Counted from the first letter of the stretch, positions 36,499 to 46,152 are shown. The stretch is DNA of 64,000 bases from Culturomica massiliensis (GCF_900091655.1 NZ_LT594621.1:4002639-4066638); one strand, 5' to 3'. The notes: generated from the sequence alone by a model not told the origin. Numbers and translations: made by a program.

Positions 36499-38019
36499 AT
36501 GAAAAGAGCATTATTAATGATTTTGGACGGTTGGGGCATCGGTAAGCATGATAAATCGGACGCTATTTTTTCGACCCCGACACCTTTTGTTGATGAATTA
36601 ATGAAAGAATATCCTCATTCCCGTTTGTTTACGAGTGGGGAAAATGTGGGTTTGCCTGACGGACAGATGGGAAATTCGGAGGTCGGTCACCTGAATATCG
36701 GTGCCGGGCGTGTCGTTATGCAGGATTTGGTGCGTATCAATAAGGCCTGTAAAGAGAATTCAATTTTGCAGAATCCGGAGATTGTAAAAGCTTTTACCTA
36801 TGCCCGTGACAATAAGAAGCAGGTGCATTTTATGGGGTTGGTTTCAGACGGAGGGGTACACAGTTCGTTGGATCATTTGAAGAAATTGTGTGATATTTCG
36901 AAAGAATACGGCATCGAAAAGACTTTTGTGCATTGCTTTATGGATGGACGGGATACTGATCCGCGCAGCGGACTCGGATTTATCCGGGATTTAAAAGAGC
37001 ATATGTCACATTCGGCCGGGCGCATTGCTTCCGTAATCGGACGCTATTATGCCATGGACCGTGATAATCGTTGGGAACGTGTGAAGGAAGCTTATGATAT
37101 GCTGGTATATGGAACCGGTTTTGAGACGCAGCATGTAGAGACTGCCATTAAAAAATCGTATGACGAAGGTATTACGGATGAGTTTATCAAGCCGATTGTG
37201 CATGTAACCAGCGATGGAAGACCTGTAGGTTTAATTCAACCCGGAGATATGGTAATATTCTTTAATTATCGCAATGACCGGGCCAAAGAATTGACTATTG
37301 CTTTGACGCAAAGGGATATTCCGGAATATCAGATGAGGACAATGCCGTTGTATTACTGTTGCATGACTCCTTATGATGCGACTTTCCAGGGACTTCATAT
37401 TTTGTTTGATAAAGAGAATGTGGAGAATACTCTTGGAGAGGTGATCAGTAAAGCGGGTTTGAAACAATTGCGTATTGCGGAGACAGAAAAATACGCTCAT
37501 GTGACATTCTTTTTCAATGGTGGACGTGAAGCCCAATTTGAAGGCGAAAGCCGGATATTGGTACCTTCGCCTAAGGTTGCAACTTATGATTTATTACCCG
37601 AAATGTCTGCTCCGGAGGTTGCCGATAAATTGGTGGAGCAATTGAATCTGAAATCTGCTGATTTTGTGTGTCTGAATTTTGCTAACGGAGATATGGTCGG
37701 ACATACCGGTATATATGAAGCTATACAAAAGGCGGTGGAAACGGTTGATGCTTGTGTGAAAAAAGTGGTGACTGCCGCTAAGGCTAACGGTTATGACGTA
37801 TTGATTATTGCGGATCACGGTAATGCTGATAATGCTGTGAATCCGGATGGAACTCCGAATACGGCTCATTCTTTGAATCCGGTTCCCTGTATTTGGGTCA
37901 CCGATCAGAAAGACGGCGCATTGCGTGAAGGAGTTTTGGCGGATGTGGCTCCGACCATATTGCAAATTATGGGCGTTGCACAGCCTGCCGATATGACGGG
38001 GAAAAGCCTGATTAAATAA
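36499..38019 (+). CDS. gpmI: 2,3-bisphosphoglycerate-independent phosphoglycerate mutase
   Basis: A 506-residue glycolytic enzyme that interconverts 3- and 2-phosphoglycerate. It starts ALLMILDGWGIGKHDKSDAI with the first metal-binding Asp. The phosphoserine nucleophile lies in GQMGNSEVGHLNIG (about residues 59-72). Later motifs are HCFMDGRDTDP, FFNYRNDRAKEL and the C-terminal metal site NFANGDMVGHTG and IADHGNADN. Length is normal. Confidence 0.97.
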   Translation: MKRALLMILDGWGIGKHDKSDAIFSTPTPFVDELMKEYPHSRLFTSGENVGLPDGQMGNSEVGHLNIGAGRVVMQDLVRINKACKENSILQNPEIVKAFTYARDNKKQVHFMGLVSDGGVHSSLDHLKKLCDISKEYGIEKTFVHCFMDGRDTDPRSGLGFIRDLKEHMSHSAGRIASVIGRYYAMDRDNRWERVKEAYDMLVYGTGFETQHVETAIKKSYDEGITDEFIKPIVHVTSDGRPVGLIQPGDMVIFFNYRNDRAKELTIALTQRDIPEYQMRTMPLYYCCMTPYDATFQGLHILFDKENVENTLGEVISKAGLKQLRIAETEKYAHVTFFFNGGREAQFEGESRILVPSPKVATYDLLPEMSAPEVADKLVEQLNLKSADFVCLNFANGDMVGHTGIYEAIQKAVETVDACVKKVVTAAKANGYDVLIIADHGNADNAVNPDGTPNTAHSLNPVPCIWVTDQKDGALREGVLADVAPTILQIMGVAQPADMTGKSLIK

Positions 38020-38056
38020 GCGTTTTTCGATTTTTGATTTCCGATTTTAGATTGAA

Positions 38057-38144
38057 ATAAAAACGTTCGTAAAGCCGGATAGAAAGATAGGAACAAACTT
38101 TTAAGATACAAGGCAGAGGGAAAGACAATTTTTGATTGACGATT
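38057..38144. repeat. Dispersed repeat, copy C (left of the DUF3109 gene)
   Basis: An AT-rich block that begins ATAAAAACGTTCGTAAAG and is similar along its length, by eye with small gaps, to 38803-38887, in the same orientation. Confidence 0.7.
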
Positions 38145-38201
38145 AAAAATGAATCGTTTTTCCGAATAATTTGTAATTGGAATGTTCTGTAATTTGAGAT
38201 T

Positions 38202-38789
38202 ATGCTTCAGATTGGAGAGGTTATTGTGAGTTTCGATATACTCGAGAAAAAATTCTGTTGTGACCTGGCGGCTTGCAAAGGGGCTTGTTGTGTGGAGGGA
38301 GATGCCGGTGCGCCTTTGGAGAGCGGAGAAACCGAACGGATTGAGGAAAATTATGAGGCCGTTCGTGCTTATATGAAGCCGGAGGGAGTGGAAGCCGTTT
38401 TACAACAGGGATTTTCTGTGCTTGATCGGGAAGGTGACCGGGTGACGCCTCTGATTGACGGTCGGGAGTGTGCCTATGCAATTGAAGAAAACGGGTGTTG
38501 CTGGTGTGCAATCGAGAAAGCCTGGAGTGAAGGGAGAAGCACTTTCCGCAAACCCATATCCTGTCATCTGTATCCGATTCGTGTAGCCAGGTATGCCGGT
38601 TTTGAGGCCTTGAACTATCACAAATGGAAAATATGTACGGCAGCCCGGGTAAAGGGATATCAGGAAGGTATTCCGCTCTATCGTTTTCTGAAAGAGCCGT
38701 TGATCGTCCGCTATGGGGAAGAATGGTATGAGCAATTGGAATATGCTGCTAAAGAATATGAAGCCGGACGGCTGGTGGAGAGATCTTAG
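38202..38789 (+). CDS. DUF3109 cysteine-rich putative metal-chelating protein
   Basis: A 195-residue cytoplasmic protein with many Cys: KKFCCDLAACKGACCVEGDA (about residues 14-33), ENGCCWCAIEKAW (about 96-108), ISCHLYPIRV and HKWKICTAA. The spacing matches the DUF3109 family, which is related to zinc/iron-chelating CxxxCxxCC proteins and may bind a metal cluster. The exact role is unknown. The gene lies between two direct copies of a dispersed repeat. Confidence 0.85.
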   Translation: MLQIGEVIVSFDILEKKFCCDLAACKGACCVEGDAGAPLESGETERIEENYEAVRAYMKPEGVEAVLQQGFSVLDREGDRVTPLIDGRECAYAIEENGCCWCAIEKAWSEGRSTFRKPISCHLYPIRVARYAGFEALNYHKWKICTAARVKGYQEGIPLYRFLKEPLIVRYGEEWYEQLEYAAKEYEAGRLVERS

Positions 38790-38802
38790 ATTTTAAATCG
38801 GG

Positions 38803-38887
38803 ATAAAAAACGTTCGTAAAGTCAGATAATAAGGTGGGATACAAATTTTTAAAATGCAGGGTTGAAGAGAACTTTTGACTTACGATT
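38803..38887. repeat. Dispersed repeat, copy D (right of the DUF3109 gene)
   Basis: Direct-orientation partner of 38057-38144. It shares the AACGTTCGTAAAG core and the ACGATTTTTGATTTACGC type end. Confidence 0.7.
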
Positions 38888-38964
38888 TTTGATTTACGCT
38901 TGAAATACAAAGTTGGTGAATTAAAATAATTCTTCTGAAAATTTGCAGAAAAGGAAATAGTCAC

Positions 38965-38972
38965 TATCTTTG
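38965..38972 (+). promoter_or_regulatory. Candidate -7 box (TATCTTTG) for tRNA-His
   Basis: Exact TAnnTTTG match ending 18 nt before the tRNA. Confidence 0.6.
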
Positions 38973-38990
38973 CAGCGCAAAAGCAAAACG

Positions 38991-39064
38991 GTGGATGTAG
39001 CTCAGTCGGTTAGAGCGTCGGATTGTGGTTCCGAAGGTCGTCGGTTCGAGCCCGATCTTCCACC
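38991..39064 (+). tRNA. tRNA-His (GTG anticodon)
   Basis: A full cloverleaf with the anticodon GTG at 39025-39027. The acceptor 5' strand GTGGATG pairs with CTTCCAC at the 3' end, leaving one U-U mismatch near the base of the stem. The T loop is TTCGAGC. The G at 38990 can act as the extra G-1 that histidine tRNAs pair with C73. CCA is not encoded. A hairpin terminator follows. Confidence 0.96.
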
Positions 39065-39070
39065 CGCAAA

Positions 39071-39096
39071 GCAGTTGAGAAATCAACTGCTTTTTT
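39071..39096 (+). terminator. Terminator of tRNA-His
   Basis: A perfect 8-bp stem GCAGTTGA (39071-39078) with TCAACTGC (39083-39090), a GAAA loop and a T6 tail. Confidence 0.92.
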
Positions 39097-39104
39097 ATAT
39101 AAAA

Positions 39105-39133
39105 ACAGTCAGCATATCGATAATGCTGACTGT
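39105..39133. terminator. Hairpin terminator downstream of the transporter gene
   Basis: A perfect 11-bp stem, ACAGTCAGCAT (39105-39115) with ATGCTGACTGT (39123-39133), with A-runs before and T-runs after. It ends the leftward transporter transcript just past its stop at 39138. Confidence 0.85.
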
Positions 39134-39137
39134 TTTT

Positions 39138-40523
39138 TTATCCTTTTCTTTGTTCGGTTAATTGTTGTTCGATGTGTTCCAGTTTGTCTTCATTCAGCGG
39201 ATAAAAGAAGATAAAGCCGACCGATAAGAGGGTACCTACAGCCGGCAGTATGCTTAACATGAGTCGTAAGCCTGTGAGAACTTCCGGACTTTGTTCGACG
39301 TTGGCCTGGAAGCCGAATGCGGCCAAAAGCCACCCGGTCACAGCACCGCCTAATGTCCACCCGAATTTTTGAGACATGGAGGAAGACGAAAAGATAAGGC
39401 CGGTGGCCCGTCTGCCGGTGCGTAATTCTGAATAATCAGCGATATCGGCGTACATACTCCACAAAAGAGGAAAAATACTGCCGGCACACATACTGATCAG
39501 GATTTGTAAGGTCATGATCAGGATGATATCTCCTTTACCGACGAAATAAAATACGATACTGAATACGGTTGCCAATACCATGGCGTATAAATAGGTATTC
39601 TTTTTACCGATACGGTTAGAAATCGGAGTGACCAGCAATATGCCCAGAATGTTGGCTGCCTGACCCAATACGAAATAGAGGGTCGTTAACGATAACTGCC
39701 CCACTGTCGTGGTGGTATCCGAGCTGACATAGTATTTGAAATAATAGATTGCTCCTCCATCGCGGATGGAATTAAAGATTAAAGCACAGATGCCGGAGGC
39801 AAGCAATATCCACCAGGGTTTGTTGTGAAGTAAATCTTTAAAATCTTCTTTGAGGCTGTTTTTCTCTTCCCGGATGGGTTTTACCCTTTCCCGGGTCCAT
39901 GAAAAGGTACACAAGAAAAAAAGTATCGCAATAACGGCGAATATACATACTGCGGCTGTCCAGCCGGATCGGATGTCGGGCAGAGAGGAGCTGTGGTGGC
40001 TGAAATAGCCGACTAAGGGTTCGATCAGGAGAAGAGCCAGAATGCTTCCGCCAAAGGCAAAGATCATCCGGTAGGAAGACAATTCTGTTCTGGTTTTGGG
40101 ATCATTTGAAATAACTCCCAGTAATGAAGCATAAGGAACATTAATCAGGGAATAAATCATCATCATTGCCCCATAGGTGACGTAAGCATAAATTATTTTT
40201 CCCGTGGAACTGAAATCCGGCGTAAAAAAAGTCAGGATTCCAAGTACTCCGAAAGGAATAGCGGTCCATAAAATATAGGGACGGAATTTTCCGAATCGGC
40301 TTTTGGTACGGTCGGCCATGATACCGACCAAAGGATCAATAAGGGAATCCCAGATACGTGTGATCAGAAACATGGTGCCGACGACTGCTGCATTTAAGCC
40401 GAATATATCGGTATAAAAGAACAGCAGATACATGCCGAACAGTTTCCAGAACATGGAAGAGGCTGCATCGCCTAAACCATATCCTACTTTTTCCCGAAAT
40501 GAGACTGTCGTGTTGTTGTACAT
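39138..40523 (-). CDS. GPH-family glycoside/sugar:cation symporter
   Basis: From the ATG at 40523 this is a 461-residue inner-membrane transporter with about 12 membrane segments. Signatures of the GPH (MelB-like) family are KVGYGLGDAASSMFWKLF (about residues 12-29), RIWDSLIDPLVGIMADRTKSRFGKFRP (about 56-82, with the cation-binding DxxxD) and NVPYASLLGVISNDPKTRTELS. An upstream in-frame extension to 40688 overlaps the esterase gene and is not plausible. As the last gene of the leftward mannoside group, it probably imports the oligosaccharide or monosaccharide released in the periplasm. Confidence 0.92.
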   Translation of the reverse strand: MYNNTTVSFREKVGYGLGDAASSMFWKLFGMYLLFFYTDIFGLNAAVVGTMFLITRIWDSLIDPLVGIMADRTKSRFGKFRPYILWTAIPFGVLGILTFFTPDFSSTGKIIYAYVTYGAMMMIYSLINVPYASLLGVISNDPKTRTELSSYRMIFAFGGSILALLLIEPLVGYFSHHSSSLPDIRSGWTAAVCIFAVIAILFFLCTFSWTRERVKPIREEKNSLKEDFKDLLHNKPWWILLASGICALIFNSIRDGGAIYYFKYYVSSDTTTTVGQLSLTTLYFVLGQAANILGILLVTPISNRIGKKNTYLYAMVLATVFSIVFYFVGKGDIILIMTLQILISMCAGSIFPLLWSMYADIADYSELRTGRRATGLIFSSSSMSQKFGWTLGGAVTGWLLAAFGFQANVEQSPEVLTGLRLMLSILPAVGTLLSVGFIFFYPLNEDKLEHIEQQLTEQRKG

Positions 40524-40531
40524 ATTTGTGT

Positions 40532-41968
40532 TTATTTGAAATCGTTCCAACGATCGGTTCGGAATGGATAGGCCGGTAAGCCCATCGTATTGTATAAGTT
40601 TACTTGTATGACGTTTCTGAAACCATAGCGTACAGCTTGGGGAGCCGGGACTTTGGAAGAAAAAACTTTTACTTCGTAAGCACCGCATATACTGGCTTCG
40701 GCCGGATAAAAGATACGGTCTGCTCCGGCGACTTCGAATCCGCGAATGGATTGTGCCAGAGGGGTGAGTTCCGACTCTGACCGGAACCGGACATAAACCG
40801 TATTTTTTTCAAATCTGGCCGTATCGAACATGGGACCACAGGCATCGTGCCCCCCTATTCCATAAGTACGAGCCAGGGCTAACAGGGCCAGGCGCTGTCC
40901 GACCAGGTCTTTCCGGGGAGGATGAATTATACAGGAGTCGCCGATATCGGAGGTTCCCACCATACCGGAATACGGAATTAATTGCAGGGCTTGCAATTGG
41001 GCTTCTACGACCAAGGGACATAAGATCGGATTCGTATGATTTTCGAATTGATGTTCCGGAATGTCGTAATCGAAGGGTGCAATTTGAACGTAGTAAAAAG
41101 GCATCCGGTCGTTTCCCCACAATTGTCTCCAGCTCGATACCATTTCGGCCATGTTAGCGGCGTATTTGTCGTGATGTCCTTTATTGGATTCGCCTTGATA
41201 CCAGATAAAACCTTTGGCTGTAAAGCGGGTGATCGGAGCGATCATACCGTTGTAAAGTACGGAGGTTTTATCGAAATAAACGGCTGTCGAATCCGTTGCC
41301 AGTATATTTTTATCGATTTTTAGGGCAGAGCTCCGGGGCATCCAGGTCTCAATCCGGGTCCCTCCCCAGTCGCTTTCAATCATACCGATAGGGATATCCA
41401 GTACATCCGACAGATTTTTGGCAAAGAAATAACCGACGGCACTGAAATCTGCCGCACTGGACATGGAAGAGGTTTGCCATTGACCTTTACAATCTGTTTG
41501 CGGGACATCGCTGGGCGTGCGCTCGACGGTGAATAAACGCAGCTTTGGGTAACGGCAAGCCTCTAATATGGTTTCCGTCGAACGATATACCGGTTGAGCC
41601 GGAAAACCTTTTAACGGCATTTGCATATTAGATTGTCCGGAGCATACCCATACGTCCCCGAGTAAAATATTATCCAGGCGTAGGCGGTCGCCGTCGTCGA
41701 AAATGATGTGGTAAGGACCTCCGGCTACGGTGGTCCGGACCTCGGCATGCCAATCGCCCTCGGTATTTGCTTTTACCGTGTAAACTGCGTTATTCCACGA
41801 AGTTGTGATCCTGACCTTTCGGCCAGGATCAGTTGACCCCCATAGATTGATAATCGTGTTCTGCTGTAGAACCATATGGTTCCCCAATATATTGGGAAGT
41901 TTAACTTTCGCCGATGTTTCTATGCATCCTAAGGCAAATGCGAATATCAGGAATAATATTATTTTCAT
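40532..41968 (-). CDS. Sialate O-acetylesterase-like SGNH hydrolase, exported
   Basis: A 478-residue protein with a signal peptide (to about residue 20, with a possible lipobox ALGC). The SGNH block I is DVWVCSGQSNMQMPLKG with the serine in GQSNM (about residues 114-118). GFIWYQGESN (about 262-271) and the C-terminal catalytic region follow. The family removes acetyl groups from sialic acid or other decorated sugars, and in glycan loci it opens acetylated substrates to glycosidases. It lies 11 nt after the beta-mannosidase and 8 nt before the transporter, so all three are probably one transcript. Confidence 0.9.
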   Translation of the reverse strand: MKIILFLIFAFALGCIETSAKVKLPNILGNHMVLQQNTIINLWGSTDPGRKVRITTSWNNAVYTVKANTEGDWHAEVRTTVAGGPYHIIFDDGDRLRLDNILLGDVWVCSGQSNMQMPLKGFPAQPVYRSTETILEACRYPKLRLFTVERTPSDVPQTDCKGQWQTSSMSSAADFSAVGYFFAKNLSDVLDIPIGMIESDWGGTRIETWMPRSSALKIDKNILATDSTAVYFDKTSVLYNGMIAPITRFTAKGFIWYQGESNKGHHDKYAANMAEMVSSWRQLWGNDRMPFYYVQIAPFDYDIPEHQFENHTNPILCPLVVEAQLQALQLIPYSGMVGTSDIGDSCIIHPPRKDLVGQRLALLALARTYGIGGHDACGPMFDTARFEKNTVYVRFRSESELTPLAQSIRGFEVAGADRIFYPAEASICGAYEVKVFSSKVPAPQAVRYGFRNVIQVNLYNTMGLPAYPFRTDRWNDFK

Positions 41969-41979
41969 CGTGGTTTTAA

Positions 41980-44205
41980 TTAATCGGTAACGTTCATCAT
42001 AGCTGTACCGCCTTTCTTTTTCTTATGGGCTCTGTACAGCAAGGTGTATTCCGAGTTGTATTCCGGATAATTTTCGACTTCCAGGATGAGTTTGAAACGG
42101 TCGCCTGACATATGCGGAAGTTTATACCGGGCTGTCGGTCCGGCTAAATTCGTGTTGTTTTTAATGAGTCCGGTATGCCATTTCAGGATGACGATGCGTT
42201 CGTTACCGGTGTCCAGGTGCACGATGACCTTCCGGTCGTCCATATCTTCGAATTTATCGTTCAGCATCCAAATCTCAGCAAAGAAGCACTCTTCTTCCTG
42301 CCATACCAGTTTACTTAGCCGGGCGCTACTGCAAACCGGACGGCAGGATTGTCCTACCGCATAATAGGCCGGTTTGGGGACGGCAGGATAAACAAGCAGG
42401 GAGTTGTTGGCTGCGGATGGCCAAGGCTCGTTGTAACACCAGTTGAGAGCCATTGCACAATAGGGCTTTTGACGGCGTGCTTCTTCGAAGATGGCTTTAT
42501 AACCTTCGCATTGAAGCAATTGACTTTGTTCGATCAATTCGTCCAGGGATTTCGGTTTTCCGAAATATTTTTCCAGGATGTCCTCGCATAGCCAGGTTTG
42601 TCCGTGCCAGGCTCCGTATGCGTGATGTTCTTCCCAGGCACTGTTGGGACGTGGTGGCCATAACTCGTCGGCCGGAATAATTTCTTCCAGTACCTGGCGT
42701 GATGAGATTCCCGGTATGCCGAATTCCGTATAAGCTGTGTTATGACTTTGGTTCATAGTTTGGAATACTTCTTTTCCTTCATCGTAGAAGACATAATGCC
42801 CGTGAGCCATTCCCATTACCGGGGAGGTCGGATTAAACGGCACCAATGGATCGTATTCCAAACACAAACTGTTCAATAACCGGAGTGGAAGAGACTGGTC
42901 CGTCATGCCTGACCAATTGTTGAAAAGTTCGTTTCCTCCGCACCATAAGCAGATGGAAGCATGTTTGCGAAGTCGCTTCAGTATGGACGTCGCTTCCTGT
43001 TTCAAAACACTTAAATAGTGCGGGTCATCGGGGTAATTGTTGCAGGCCAGCGGAAATTCCTGCCATACCATGATTCCTTTTTCGTCACACAATTCATAAA
43101 AAGCTTCTTTGTTGATAATACCTCCGCCCCATATCCGGAAGATATTGAAGTTGGCTTCCACCGCTTTATCGATGAGGTGGGCGTAACGTTCCATCGTGAT
43201 TGTTCCCGGAAATATTTCCGGATTAACCCAGTTGGAACCTTTCGCGAAGATTCGTCGCCCGTTGATTTCGAATTGAGCGGGGGATACACTCCGGCTTTTG
43301 GGAAATTCTTTCGGTTCGCTCCAACTGCCTTCATTCATGACTAATTGAATACGCCGGAATCCGATTTTCTGTGTAATTCGTTGTTGTAGCTTGCCTTCCG
43401 GACCGATAAGTTCGAAAACGGATTGATATAAATAAGGTTCTCCGTGATCGTGCGGCCACCATAATGCCGGATTTTCCAATGTCATTTCGGGCAAAGACAG
43501 GGTCGGTGTTAATTTACCTGCCGATTCCAGGCAAGTTTGTTCATTTTGATCTACCAGATGCCATTTGTAAAAATAACCGGTTACATTTTTCCCTTCGATC
43601 TCGGGGGTGATATATACTTTTGTCAGGTCTTCCGAAAGCCGGTAGTTCAGGTTTATATCGCGAACATAGTTACAAGGCCTTATTTCCAGATACGTGTCGT
43701 CCCAGATGCCCAGCGGTATGAGGCGCGGGTGCCAGTCCCACAGGTAGCTGACAGCCGGTTTTACAACATGGGAGGCCTGTGTCCGGTCTGCAGGAGCCCG
43801 GTGTTTTTTAGGGGCTGGAAAAACGATGATTTTTAATTCGTTATCCGGTTCCAGATAGGGGGTCAGGTCAATATCCGTGGGCGAGAACATACCTTCCTGA
43901 GCATGAATTAAATAATCATTCAGGTAAATCTCAAACTGGTAATCGATGCCTTTGGATATAAAATAAAGTTTTTCTCCGGTAGATAAAGCCGGTTTTGCGA
44001 ATTCGGTTTTATAGGTATAATACAGGTCTTCTGTCCAATTCAGTTTTTTGTAGTTGTCTGCGAAATAAAGCGCCGGGTAATTTTCAGCCCGGGCAATATC
44101 CAGTTGAACGGCACCTGGCACTGTAGCCGGAATGTATTTATCCGGCGTTCCGTCCTTTTGCTCCATATACCCAACGGTCCAGGTGAGCGATATCATTTTC
44201 TCCAT
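41980..44205 (-). CDS. GH2 beta-mannosidase, probably cytoplasmic
   Basis: From the ATG at 44205 this is a 741-residue glycoside hydrolase family 2 enzyme. A sugar-binding N-terminal domain and an Ig-like domain precede the barrel. The acid/base Glu lies in WCGGNELFNNW (about residue 424) and the nucleophile in TEFGIPG (about 493). IWGGGIINKEAFYELCDEKG and MVWQEFPLACNNYP are typical of beta-mannosidases rather than beta-galactosidases. No signal peptide is visible, so it likely hydrolyses imported beta-mannosides, for instance the Man-beta-1,4-GlcNAc core of N-glycans. A 248-nt spacer separates it from the isomerase gene upstream. Confidence 0.92.
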   Translation of the reverse strand: MEKMISLTWTVGYMEQKDGTPDKYIPATVPGAVQLDIARAENYPALYFADNYKKLNWTEDLYYTYKTEFAKPALSTGEKLYFISKGIDYQFEIYLNDYLIHAQEGMFSPTDIDLTPYLEPDNELKIIVFPAPKKHRAPADRTQASHVVKPAVSYLWDWHPRLIPLGIWDDTYLEIRPCNYVRDINLNYRLSEDLTKVYITPEIEGKNVTGYFYKWHLVDQNEQTCLESAGKLTPTLSLPEMTLENPALWWPHDHGEPYLYQSVFELIGPEGKLQQRITQKIGFRRIQLVMNEGSWSEPKEFPKSRSVSPAQFEINGRRIFAKGSNWVNPEIFPGTITMERYAHLIDKAVEANFNIFRIWGGGIINKEAFYELCDEKGIMVWQEFPLACNNYPDDPHYLSVLKQEATSILKRLRKHASICLWCGGNELFNNWSGMTDQSLPLRLLNSLCLEYDPLVPFNPTSPVMGMAHGHYVFYDEGKEVFQTMNQSHNTAYTEFGIPGISSRQVLEEIIPADELWPPRPNSAWEEHHAYGAWHGQTWLCEDILEKYFGKPKSLDELIEQSQLLQCEGYKAIFEEARRQKPYCAMALNWCYNEPWPSAANNSLLVYPAVPKPAYYAVGQSCRPVCSSARLSKLVWQEEECFFAEIWMLNDKFEDMDDRKVIVHLDTGNERIVILKWHTGLIKNNTNLAGPTARYKLPHMSGDRFKLILEVENYPEYNSEYTLLYRAHKKKKGGTAMMNVTD

Positions 44206-44361
44206 CACATTCAGTTTTTTACATTGATTATTTTTGACCTGCGATTTAAATTCAATTATTCCGGGTTACAGGTGCATGTTTCAGTTTAAAGTCAGAATCG
44301 CTCTGTAACTGTTTGTGTATTTAAATCAAAATCTGTCATTAATAGGTCATTTATTTTTGAT

Positions 44362-44446
44362 TTACGCTTTTCGATTTACGCTTTCTCTTTTCTTGTAGCG
44401 AAGGATTGGGGTATAATCTAAAATCGTCAATCTAAAATCTGCAATT
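44362..44446. repeat. Dispersed intergenic repeat, copy B
   Basis: Ungapped partner of 36371-36455, located between the beta-mannosidase and isomerase genes. The 3' end (AAATCGTCAATCTAAAATCT) also resembles the arms of the hairpin element at 55761-55857. Confidence 0.8.
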
Positions 44447-44453
44447 AAAACGT

Positions 44454-45125
44454 TCAATTATTCTTTTCCGGATATTCCGTACACAACAGATATTCAGCCG
44501 GACAATCCTCTTCGATGGCCGGGAAGCGGCCTATGGGCTCAAAAAAACGGTTGTCATTGGCGTCGTCGTTGACGGTAGATACTTCGCCTACCATACAGTC
44601 GCCGCCTTCGGCCCAGAATGTATGATACATATAAGGTTCGAAGCAAATACTCTGGCCATTTTCCAGACAAACCGTTCCACCGCCCGGAACCCTTGTTTTT
44701 ACTCCGTCGATTTTGACAATGCAGTCTTCATTTGTCCTTTCTTCCTGAAGGTCGGCTTTCCATAAACGGATGCAGAGTTTTCCGCCGCCTCTGTTGATGA
44801 TATCTTCCATTTTTTTCCAATGGAAATGGATAGGTGTGATTTGTTTTTCCCGGACCAGCATGATTTTCTCACAGTAGGGTTTGTTGTCGTATTTGAGATT
44901 ACCGTTCCGGATGGTCACCAGGGTAAGGCCTTCTTCCGCAAAACGACCTTTGCCGAAATCAGTAATGTCCCATCCCAGGTTGTTTTGACGGATTTCATCA
45001 CATTCTTCACCTTTACTTTGCCATTCTGCCGTGGACCAGCGTGCCCATACGGGTAAATAGAAATGATTGGATTCGAAAAATTGAATGGCTTCACGGATAT
45101 ATCGGTTTATTTCACTTCTTTTCAT
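44454..45125 (-). CDS. D-lyxose/D-mannose family sugar isomerase
   Basis: A 223-residue cupin-fold aldose-ketose isomerase. The metal site is seen in PIHFHWKKMEDIINRGGGK (about residues 98-116, two His and one Glu) with a further His in YMYHTFWAEGGD (about 180-191). The family converts D-lyxose to D-xylulose and D-mannose to D-fructose. In this setting, next to mannosidases, mannose to fructose is the likely reaction. Its start overlaps the kinase stop by 14 nt. Confidence 0.88.
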   Translation of the reverse strand: MKRSEINRYIREAIQFFESNHFYLPVWARWSTAEWQSKGEECDEIRQNNLGWDITDFGKGRFAEEGLTLVTIRNGNLKYDNKPYCEKIMLVREKQITPIHFHWKKMEDIINRGGGKLCIRLWKADLQEERTNEDCIVKIDGVKTRVPGGGTVCLENGQSICFEPYMYHTFWAEGGDCMVGEVSTVNDDANDNRFFEPIGRFPAIEEDCPAEYLLCTEYPEKNN

Positions 45126-46152
45126 GATTTGTATAATTTAAATGTATAAAATGTTCTAATTCGCTTAAACAGGGGGCACCGCCGGTACTGGTTGCGCTTC
45201 TGAGATTAAACCGGGCGGAGGTATTGGCGAAAATCACGGCATCCTGTAAGGATTGGTTTTCGTGTAATGCGTATAGCATACCCGCACAAAAAGCATCTCC
45301 TGCGCCAACCGGGGATACGATGTCTTTTTTGTCTACCGGAATAGAAGGAATATAACAGGTTTCCCCTTGTTTACGGGCTGCATATCCGCCTTCCGGGAAA
45401 TGGACGGCACATACCTTGTTTACCCCCAGTGCAAGGAGTTGGCCGACTGTCGATTTTACCGATTCCAATGAGATTTTACCTTTCTCGTCTCTCAATTGGG
45501 TATGGCAACAGGCTCCGGCTTCCACTTCATTGATTATCAGATAATCGATATAAGGAAGACAGGGAAGCATAATTTCACGGAATCGGTCGCTTTCTTCGGA
45601 CACCACATCTACAGAGGTTTCGTATCCCTTTTTCTGTAATTCGTGTAATACCCGGGCGGCTTTGATACCGTATTCACTGTCTTTTTTATCCAATTCGTCG
45701 AGCAGTAGTAAATATCCCAGATGAAATATACGTGCCGGTACATTTATCGGAGAGAGATGCTCCCGGCCGAGACAGGCATTGGCCCCCCGGAAATGGAAAA
45801 AAGTGCGGCTTGCATTACCTCCTGTTTCCGACATGACATCTGTATAAGAAGTCGGTACGTGTTCCAGACGATACATGTATCTGGAATCGATTCCGTAACG
45901 TGTAATCTCATTCATTACAAAATCTCCGTTCGCATCTGTTCCGATACAGCCTCCGGCATACAGAGGCATATCGGTGGACAGACGGGCTAAATCGACCAGT
46001 ACGTTATGAGCACATCCGCCGAGGCCGATTTCGATTTTATCGATTGTGACCAGATTGCCGCTCACCGGATACTTGTCAATAAATTTTACGGTATCGACCA
46101 GCCAGGAACCGGCAGAAATGATCCCTTTTCTCAAATGTTCAGGCTTTTCCAT
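45112..46152 (-). CDS. PfkB-family sugar kinase
   Basis: From the ATG at 46152 this is a 346-residue kinase of the ribokinase/PfkB family. The first motif is IEIGLGGCAHNVLVDLARL (about residues 41-59, GG substrate region). The C-terminal signature SPVGAGDAFCAGMLYAL (about 280-296) contains the catalytic Asp and anion hole. The substrate is not certain. Between an isomerase that makes a ketose and a class II aldolase, a ketohexose or ketopentose kinase is the best guess. It overlaps the aldolase gene by 14 nt, so the three are co-translated. Confidence 0.9.
   Translation of the reverse strand: MEKPEHLRKGIISAGSWLVDTVKFIDKYPVSGNLVTIDKIEIGLGGCAHNVLVDLARLSTDMPLYAGGCIGTDANGDFVMNEITRYGIDSRYMYRLEHVPTSYTDVMSETGGNASRTFFHFRGANACLGREHLSPINVPARIFHLGYLLLLDELDKKDSEYGIKAARVLHELQKKGYETSVDVVSEESDRFREIMLPCLPYIDYLIINEVEAGACCHTQLRDEKGKISLESVKSTVGQLLALGVNKVCAVHFPEGGYAARKQGETCYIPSIPVDKKDIVSPVGAGDAFCAGMLYALHENQSLQDAVIFANTSARFNLRSATSTGGAPCLSELEHFIHLNYTNHEKK

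Noticed and set aside
39138..40688. Longer transporter start at 40688
   Set aside because: The extra 55 residues overlap the esterase gene in another frame and are not transporter-like. The ATG at 40523 gives the normal family N-terminus.
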